From Sungkyunkwania multivorans (GTDB lineage: Bacteria; Bacteroidota; Bacteroidia; Flavobacteriales; Flavobacteriaceae), in NCBI RefSeq assembly GCF_042675645.1, contig NZ_JBHTJH010000017.1, positions 1,240,001-1,304,000 of the forward strand: a DNA stretch of 64,000 nucleotides. Direction: 5' to 3'. Below, in pieces: positions 59,509 to 64,000 of this stretch (within the stretch, counting starts at the first letter, position 1; each line of letters begins with the position of its first letter). The translations under genes and the position numbers were made by a program. The notes beneath the pieces were generated by a model. That model made no database searches and was not told where the DNA came from. It worked only from the letters and a program-made list of their open reading frames with translations.

Positions 59509-60294
59509 ATGGTCTATATTTTAATTTTGGTTGTGATTCTTCTGTTTGCTATTCATTTTTATCGAAAAGCGAAGCGGCATAGCGTGAAGCCATTTCCAGA
59601 GCATTGGCACAAATTATTAATGGAGAATGTTCTTTATTATGAAAATCTTTCTAAAGGCAGGCAACTTGTTTTTCAACAAAAAATGATGCAGTTTTTAAGT
59701 GAGGTTTATATAGATGCTGTGCAGTTTGAATTGGAAGAATTGGACAAAATTTTAATTGCAGCAAGTGCGGTAATTCCTGTTTTTGGATTTAATGAATGGC
59801 ATTACACTAATTTAAGCGGTATTTTATTGTATCCAGATAATTTTAATGAAGATATGCAATTTAACAGTAAGGATAGCGCACGCAATATTGGTGGAATAGT
59901 GGGGAATGGACGTTTTGAAAAGCAAATGATATTATCGAAGAAAGCCCTTTACCACGGTTTTAAAAACACAACTGATAAAAGCAATACTGGCATACACGAA
60001 TTCGTACATTTAATTGATAAGTTGGATGATAGAACAGATGGTATGCCAGAACGATTATTAGAGCATCAATATGCAATTCCTTGGCTGAATTTAATACATA
60101 AGGAGATGGAAGCGATTAATGATAACCATTCCGACATTCGTAAATATGGCGGTACAAACCAAGCAGAATTCTTTGCAGTAGCTTCAGAATATTTCTTCGA
60201 ACGTCCAAACTTGCTTAAAAGGAAACATCCAGAGCTGTATAAAATGTTGGTGAAGTGTTTTAATCAAAGACTAGCAAATCCAATTAAAAATTGA
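59509..60294 (+). CDS. MtfA-like zinc-dependent peptidase (M90)
   Basis: Encodes 261 residues with an N-terminal membrane helix (YILILVVILLFAIHFY). Core: zinc motif HEFVHLIDKLDDRTDGMP with HExxH-type HEFVH, and the downstream acidic ligand in NQAEFFAVASEYFFERP. MtfA proteins are cytoplasmic peptidases that in E. coli act on a regulator of glucose uptake; here the membrane anchor is common in Bacteroidota. It ends inside the last 11 bp of the convergent integrase gene. Possibly a passenger. Confidence 0.88.
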   Translation: MVYILILVVILLFAIHFYRKAKRHSVKPFPEHWHKLLMENVLYYENLSKGRQLVFQQKMMQFLSEVYIDAVQFELEELDKILIAASAVIPVFGFNEWHYTNLSGILLYPDNFNEDMQFNSKDSARNIGGIVGNGRFEKQMILSKKALYHGFKNTTDKSNTGIHEFVHLIDKLDDRTDGMPERLLEHQYAIPWLNLIHKEMEAINDNHSDIRKYGGTNQAEFFAVASEYFFERPNLLKRKHPELYKMLVKCFNQRLANPIKN

Positions 60295-61498
60295 CTACAC
60301 TATCCAAGGCATCATCAGCTTCTTTATGTATAAAATTAGCTTGATAATTTAATGTTGTCTTTAAATCGCTATGGCGGTATAGCTTCTGAAGCATTAAGGG
60401 GTGAATGGTATCACCAGCGATGTTACCAAAAGTATGCCTCGCAATGTGCATAGTAACCTTCTTATCTATTTTTGCCTTTTTAGCAATAGACTTTAGATTA
60501 TCATTAAATTTCTTGGTAGCTGTCTTTCTTTTGTTATAGATGTCTTTAGCGTCATCGAGATTCGCTTTTTTCAATTCAGGGAAAACAAAATCCGTTGGGT
60601 ATCTCTTATCGTCCCTGTAGTAATCTAAAATTTTAAAAACTTTATCTGGTATTTTCAATGATAATAATTTCGAGTTTTTATTCATTCTATAATGTAGTCT
60701 GCTGTCATAAATATCGGACCACTTTGTCCATAGAACATCAGTAACTCGCATACCGGCAAAATTGAAACTGAAAAGCCAAACATTTCTTGTATGACATTCA
60801 TTATTAGTTAGGTTTTCAAGAGATTCGATAGCTCTTACTTCAATAATATTCAATCCAATTTTATTGGTTTCCGGAAATTTAATTTTAATCTTATCACCAC
60901 CAAAAGGGTACAATTCCCTACTAACAATTTTAAGCCTTATTGCCTTATTGAATAATAAACGGATAAACACCAATATATTCATTATTGACGTTTCAGCTAG
61001 AGAATGTTCAACTTTTAGATATATCATCAATTTCTTCAGGAAACGCTCGTCGATTTCCTGAAAGGAAAGTTGTTTGGATTTATTGAATTTTAAGATATAA
61101 CTTACCAAAGCACTATCTGTGGATAGGCGGTTTAATTTTTCAGCAGCTTTCAATTCATCGAGATGCTCTTGGGCAAGTTCAAAAAAGGTAGAAGTATTAC
61201 CCAATGCGTATAGCTCTTTTTTGATTTGGTTTGCAGAAGCATCTTTGTGTTCTGATTGCAAATCAATAAGTGCTTTATTGGCATCAGAAAGTTCTTGTGA
61301 TAACAACTTGTTTAAACTGTCCGAGTTTTGATTTGATTTCTTTACTCGAATGTTTTTTTCGTCCCAATCCTCTAAGTCGATATAATGACCAATATATTGG
61401 TATGTTGAGCGACGATTTTTTGTGATACGAATAGCTAGTGGATATAGACCTTTACTGTTCGTTTTTTTGCGCAGTACTATTTTTGCATTTGACGACAT
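60284..61498 (-). CDS. int: Tyrosine recombinase / integrase of the element
   Basis: Encodes 404 residues: an N-terminal arm-binding domain (SNAKIVLRKKTNSKGLYPLAIRITKNRRS), a SAM-like core-binding domain, and the catalytic domain with Arg in FNFAGMRVTDVLW, HIARHTFGNIAG (H-x-x-R), YRHSDLKTTLNYQ with the second His and the Tyr nucleophile. All catalytic residues are present, so it should be active. It is the last gene before the tRNA-Leu fragment and reads inwards. The family is the Bacteroidota integrase type with an Arm_DNA-bind domain. Confidence 0.95.
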   Translation of the reverse strand: MSSNAKIVLRKKTNSKGLYPLAIRITKNRRSTYQYIGHYIDLEDWDEKNIRVKKSNQNSDSLNKLLSQELSDANKALIDLQSEHKDASANQIKKELYALGNTSTFFELAQEHLDELKAAEKLNRLSTDSALVSYILKFNKSKQLSFQEIDERFLKKLMIYLKVEHSLAETSIMNILVFIRLLFNKAIRLKIVSRELYPFGGDKIKIKFPETNKIGLNIIEVRAIESLENLTNNECHTRNVWLFSFNFAGMRVTDVLWTKWSDIYDSRLHYRMNKNSKLLSLKIPDKVFKILDYYRDDKRYPTDFVFPELKKANLDDAKDIYNKRKTATKKFNDNLKSIAKKAKIDKKVTMHIARHTFGNIAGDTIHPLMLQKLYRHSDLKTTLNYQANFIHKEADDALDSVVNF

Positions 61499-61530
61499 AA
61501 TTGACCTGTTTTGAGTACGAAAGTCAAATC

Positions 61531-61551
61531 AGGTACAACATAGGTACAACA
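61531..61551. repeat. Integrase arm-site direct repeat, copy 1
   Basis: A 21-bp sequence made of two AGGTACAAC(A) units joined by T; an identical 21-mer occurs at 61616-61636, 85 bp away. Located between the integrase start and the tRNA fragment, as expected for integrase arm-binding sites. Confidence 0.75.
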
Positions 61552-61615
61552 TTGTATTTTGAGCTTAATTTTTGTTGTAAACTTTCGATAAAGATACAAA
61601 TTTATTAGACTTTTT

Positions 61616-61636
61616 AGGTACAACATAGGTACAACA
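61616..61636. repeat. Integrase arm-site direct repeat, copy 2
   Basis: Exact copy of 61531-61551 (two AGGTACAAC units). The 64-bp stretch between the two copies has no gene. Together they form the probable arm region of the attachment site. Confidence 0.75.
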
Positions 61637-61733
61637 AATGCTGAAATCAATTGATATTAGATGATATCAAAGAAAATGATGTTTTTTATAATCAATTGAA
61701 AATGAGTGACTTTGGTGTTATTTGGGCAAATAT

Positions 61734-61791
61734 ACGCTAGACTTAGGATCTAGTGCCGCAAGGCGTGGGGGTTCGACTCCCTTCATCCGCA
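61734..61791 (+). tRNA. 3' fragment of tRNA-Leu(UAG), attachment site of the element
   Basis: Not a complete tRNA. It has the anticodon arm CTAGA/TCTAG with loop CTTAGGA (anticodon TAG, 61744-61746), the long variable arm TGCCGCAAGGCG of class II tRNAs, the T-arm with GGTTCGA, and the 3' acceptor strand CATCCGC with discriminator A at 61791. The D-arm and the 5' acceptor strand are missing; upstream sequence is unrelated. This is the footprint left when an element inserts into the 3' half of a tRNA gene. Confidence 0.88.
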
Positions 61792-61799
61792 CATAAATC

Positions 61800-61840
61800 A
61801 AAGCTTAATTCATTGAAATTCAATGTTTTAAGCTTTTTTT
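61800..61840 (+). terminator. Rho-independent terminator of the original tRNA-Leu gene
   Basis: Stem AAAGCTTAA (61800-61808) with TTAAGCTTT (61828-61836), inner stem CATTGAA/TTCAATG (61811-61825), followed by a T run. It sits 9 bp after the tRNA fragment, showing that this side is the native downstream flank. Confidence 0.8.
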
Positions 61841-61841
61841 G

Positions 61842-62213
61842 TTTATTTTTTTGTCGAAATTTTGCCGAAAAATACGATTGTTTTGATAGGTCCATGCCGT
61901 GAGCAGTGAAACAGTTAGACCAACGGCAGTTAATACCTACACAGTTATTTGTTGAGCCAGAGCGTATCGCACAATCTCCTAAAGTAGCACATTGGCCTGT
62001 GAAACAATTACGGTTCTCCCGTACAAATAATGAAAATAACCAAAATGCGACAAAAAAAAGGCCGCCCGTATTGGACAGCCCTTGGTTTGTTATTGCACGG
62101 AAAACATTTTCACGCTATCGGACAGGCTTCAAAATCGAGACCTATCCTTTTTACATCAAATTGATTTCAAGCATTTTAAATTGCAATTACATCATGAGCG
62201 CCAGTTTGGAACA
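61842..62213. other. Gap of about 370 bp without a supported gene
   Basis: No convincing gene, tRNA or strong dyad. A 151-codon open frame on the plus strand (61906-62361) starts here but overlaps the lipoprotein gene on the opposite strand and shows no domain, signal peptide or sensible composition. Confidence 0.5.
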
Positions 62214-62762
62214 TTACCAACCCTCAGCATTCACTATAAATAAATATATAAACGGTATTCGAAATAAAAAGTTGTCAAAATCATCTGTGTCGGTTACTTT
62301 AAAAAGCTCCTTGATGTATTCTTTTTTATTAAAGCCATGGTACTCTATCTTTTCCATTTGAGAATACTGCCTTTTCATCGTTAAAAACTCTTCGTCGGAG
62401 TTTTCAATGCAGTATAGGGGACACTGGAACAAAACTTGATTAATCAAAGATTTAAAGGCAAAAATATCAGATTTAGAGTTTTCCAAAAACGATTTATATT
62501 TACCCTCACTTTCAATCACTTTATCAATTAGCTTTTCATAGCCCTCCTTATTTGCAGCCTCTAAGTATCCAACCTCCTTTAACTCTTGCTCAAACCTTAT
62601 CAAATCTGACACGTAATCCTCGCCGTCTTCATAATTGATATATTCCTTCTTCTCTTCAATTATAACATCAAGGCACTTAAAGAATACCTTCTCATTGTCA
62701 CCTCCCTCACAGGAAGCAAGCATTAAAACCACTAACACTGCAACTGTTTTTATTTTCTTCAT
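62214..62762 (-). CDS. Lipoprotein of unknown function next to the RHS tip (possible immunity protein)
   Basis: Encodes 182 residues from the ATG at 62762, chosen because it gives a lipoprotein signal (MKKIKTVAVLVVLMLASC); a longer frame to 62804 would overlap the RHS gene. The rest is acidic and helical (IIEEKKEYINYEDGEDYVSDLIRFEQEL). It begins 4 bp after the RHS tip's stop, the usual place of an immunity gene for a polymorphic toxin. A membrane-anchored periplasmic immunity protein is possible but unproven. Confidence 0.7.
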   Translation of the reverse strand: MKKIKTVAVLVVLMLASCEGGDNEKVFFKCLDVIIEEKKEYINYEDGEDYVSDLIRFEQELKEVGYLEAANKEGYEKLIDKVIESEGKYKSFLENSKSDIFAFKSLINQVLFQCPLYCIENSDEEFLTMKRQYSQMEKIEYHGFNKKEYIKELFKVTDTDDFDNFLFRIPFIYLFIVNAEGW

Positions 62763-62766
62763 ATCG

Positions 62767-63702
62767 CTATTTTTTGAAAAAGTAATTTTCAAGCCTAATC
62801 GCATTGGATGAGCCAGTTATTATTTTACTCTGAGATATTTGACCGCCAGTGGGTGAAAATACCCCAAAAAGAAATACTTGGGAATTCTTACCAAATGAGC
62901 CTGTTGGCCTTTGTGGATTTCCAATTACCCTTACGCCTGTTGTCACATCTCTCGTTGGATTCTTGTAGTCGCTTATTGTTGAGAGCCTAAAATCAAAATA
63001 CACTTCAACATTAACACCATCTATTTCAATAATTCCATAACCATCAATAGAGCCCGCTCCAGCTGGACCTATTGAAGCAGCATATCTGTTAGTGAAAAAA
63101 TCAGATGCTTTGAATTGTGAATCCTGAGAACATTCTGAACAATAATCTCTTGCGAATAAATACTGAGTTAGCCTCTTTTGGTCTTGCCGACCCTCTTTAG
63201 ACGTTAAATCTAGTTTCAAAACATCGCTTCCTGTAACCTCTTGAACCGTTTCTCCAGATATTTCTGTGCCTTCATCAATTTCCTCATCACCTGATGTGTC
63301 TGTTATTTCTTCAGCCTGATCTTGACTTATCCCATATTGGCTTGACAAAGTCTCTGCACTATCACCAACTTCTGCAATATAAGAAGTAGAGCCATCTTCA
63401 TTAACCTTAGGCACCCAAACAGCAGATCTGCCATCTGGGTCAATAAAGTTAATTGGATTATCCATCATTGAATTATATGGCGACCAACTTGTAAATTCTT
63501 CGCTTAATTGGTCTGGTGACATCCACCTTCCCAAACTCGCATCATAGTTCCTCGCCCCGTAGTCCATCCAGTTGATACCGAGCTCATCCTGCTCCTCCTT
63601 GCCATTGAACCCATACTTATGATTTCTTCCAACTATAATATTATTGTATCCCTTATGCTTGAGCCCGAAGGGGTAGTATCCTAGGCAGATTTTTTGGGCC
63701 TT
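62767..63702 (-). pseudogene. 5'-truncated RHS tip with variable C-terminal domain
   Basis: The open frame runs from an in-frame TGA at 63703-63705 down to 62767. Reading in: YYPFGLKHKGYNN, then GFNGKEEQDELGINWMDYGARNYD, DASLGRWMSPDQLSE and NPINFIDPDG, the classic RHS core end. The first usable ATG (63565) is in the middle of that core, so the large N-terminal repeat region is lost. After DPDG come a LysM-like segment (YIAEVGDSAETLSSQYGIS), an acidic linker and a variable domain of about 140 residues (ends LENYFFKK) that could be the effector. An orphan tip left by RHS recombination is the best reading. Confidence 0.8.
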
Positions 63703-63742
63703 TCACTATTTTAGAGAACGTATGTTACTTTTTCAAGGAACG

Positions 63743-63772
63743 AGAATGAGTCTCGACCAAGAGACTCATTCT
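63743..63772. terminator. Stem-loop downstream of the partial gene at the right edge
   Basis: Perfect 12-bp arms AGAATGAGTCTC and GAGACTCATTCT around a 6-nt loop GACCAA. It lies 86 bp beyond the stop of the minus-strand gene at 63858 and before the RHS fragment, so it may end that transcript. The following bases are only moderately U-rich. Confidence 0.5.
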
Positions 63773-63857
63773 TTATTTATAATATTGAAAATAAGATATC
63801 AAAATATTATAATTTTCAAAAGCACCAGTTTACTATACTATCATGTTTTCTCATATC

Positions 63858-64000
63858 TTAATTTGGAGCACCACCTTGAACGATATACTTTATTTTTATC
63901 TTGTTTTCTGAATCCACAAAATCTTTTGTGATAAAATAAACTCCTTTGTTTTCTTTTAACCTATCACGAACTGCTAAAGCAAATTTTTCAGGTGCGTCAT
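63858..64000 (-). CDS. C-terminal end of an unidentified protein, cut by the window edge
   Basis: A minus-strand frame open at the right edge and stopping at 63858-63860. The visible 46 residues read DAPEKFALAVRDRLKENKGV, then YFITKDFVDSENKIKIKYIV and QGGAPN at the C-terminus. The composition looks like a real soluble protein. No family can be named from so little. Confidence 0.5.
   Translation of the reverse strand, partial: DAPEKFALAVRDRLKENKGVYFITKDFVDSENKIKIKYIVQGGAPN

Noticed and set aside
61531..61636. Possible CRISPR repeats (AGGTACAAC units)
   Set aside because: Only two copies, 64 bp apart, each an internal tandem of a 9-mer; no cas genes. Integrase arm sites fit better.
61734..61791. 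A functional tRNA-Leu gene
   Set aside because: The D-arm and 5' acceptor strand are absent, so it cannot fold as a tRNA.
61906..62361. 151-codon plus-strand frame after the tRNA terminator
   Set aside because: Overlaps the lipoprotein gene on the other strand, has no domain or signal, and the first part resembles translated non-coding DNA.
63722..63931. 69-codon plus-strand frame near the right edge
   Set aside because: Runs across the stem-loop and over the end of the minus-strand partial gene; no family resemblance.

Overview
The window looks like a low-GC member of the Bacteroidota, most likely a marine or sediment Flavobacteriaceae. The evidence is the AT-rich DNA, promoters of the TAnnTTTG type, weak or absent Shine-Dalgarno sites, signal peptides ending in AQ or GQ, and families centred on this phylum (HYC_CC_PP, DUF6660, DUF3347, DUF2911, DUF5676, RHS tips with YYPFGLKHKGYNN). 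I cannot name a genus.

Almost all of it (about 1-61.74 kb) reads as the right part of an integrative element. A tyrosine recombinase (60284-61498, minus) sits beside a 21-bp direct repeat. It is followed by a fragment of tRNA-Leu(UAG) that runs from the anticodon arm to the 3' end (61734-61791) and still has its terminator. This is the usual footprint of integration into the 3' half of a tRNA gene. The intact tRNA should lie at the far left end, outside the window. Sequence right of 61.8 kb is probably host chromosome: a truncated RHS tip with a lipoprotein gene, and a partial gene at the edge.

Left block (15-24526, all minus, nearly continuous head-to-tail). Read in the direction of transcription it starts with an HMA-AraC regulator, a WG-repeat protein, two c-type cytochromes, a porin-like barrel and a Met-rich lipoprotein. 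Next come small metal or membrane proteins (DUF2933, HMA, SHOCT, DUF5676), a lycopene-cyclase-domain protein and a TRASH-like protein. Then follows a stress and energy cassette: USP, NDH-2-like dehydrogenase, NhaA, archaeal-type GAPDH, DhnA-type aldolase, a dicarboxylate symporter, a hydrolase, phosphofructokinase, a D-lactate dehydrogenase-like enzyme, a tandem USP, an ATP-cone nuclease, a beta-CASP MBL protein, AMP phosphorylase and a PRPP synthetase. The block ends in a CPH-type Cu/Ag P-type ATPase.

Middle block (24704-46289). Two HYC_CC_PP genes flank a divergent promoter region. A copper operon on the plus strand follows: CusA, TolC, a multicopper oxidase fused to a CopB-like barrel, a second Tat-type oxidase, an APC permease, Met-rich and DUF302/DUF3347/DUF305 proteins, a haem-binding protein, an ion channel, PepSY, and a CusB adaptor carrying its own DUF3347 domain. 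A second HMA-AraC regulator lies near the end.

Right block (46411-60294). An ArsR repressor with MerTP and a GDCCVxC protein is followed by a CzcA-TolC fusion with its adaptor, a Fur-family regulator, a Zn/Cd-type P-type ATPase, a methyltransferase, a CopA-type ATPase, a CopZ-like chaperone and an MtfA-like peptidase. Two promoters in this block share the near-identical 15-bp motif TGCACNNCCATTGCA, each with a perfect TAnnTTTG element 13-14 bp downstream. They probably form one regulon of the embedded Fur-family protein. Overall this is a mobile multi-metal (Cu/Ag, Zn/Cd/Co, Hg) resistance island that also carries an unusual energy and nucleotide-salvage cassette.
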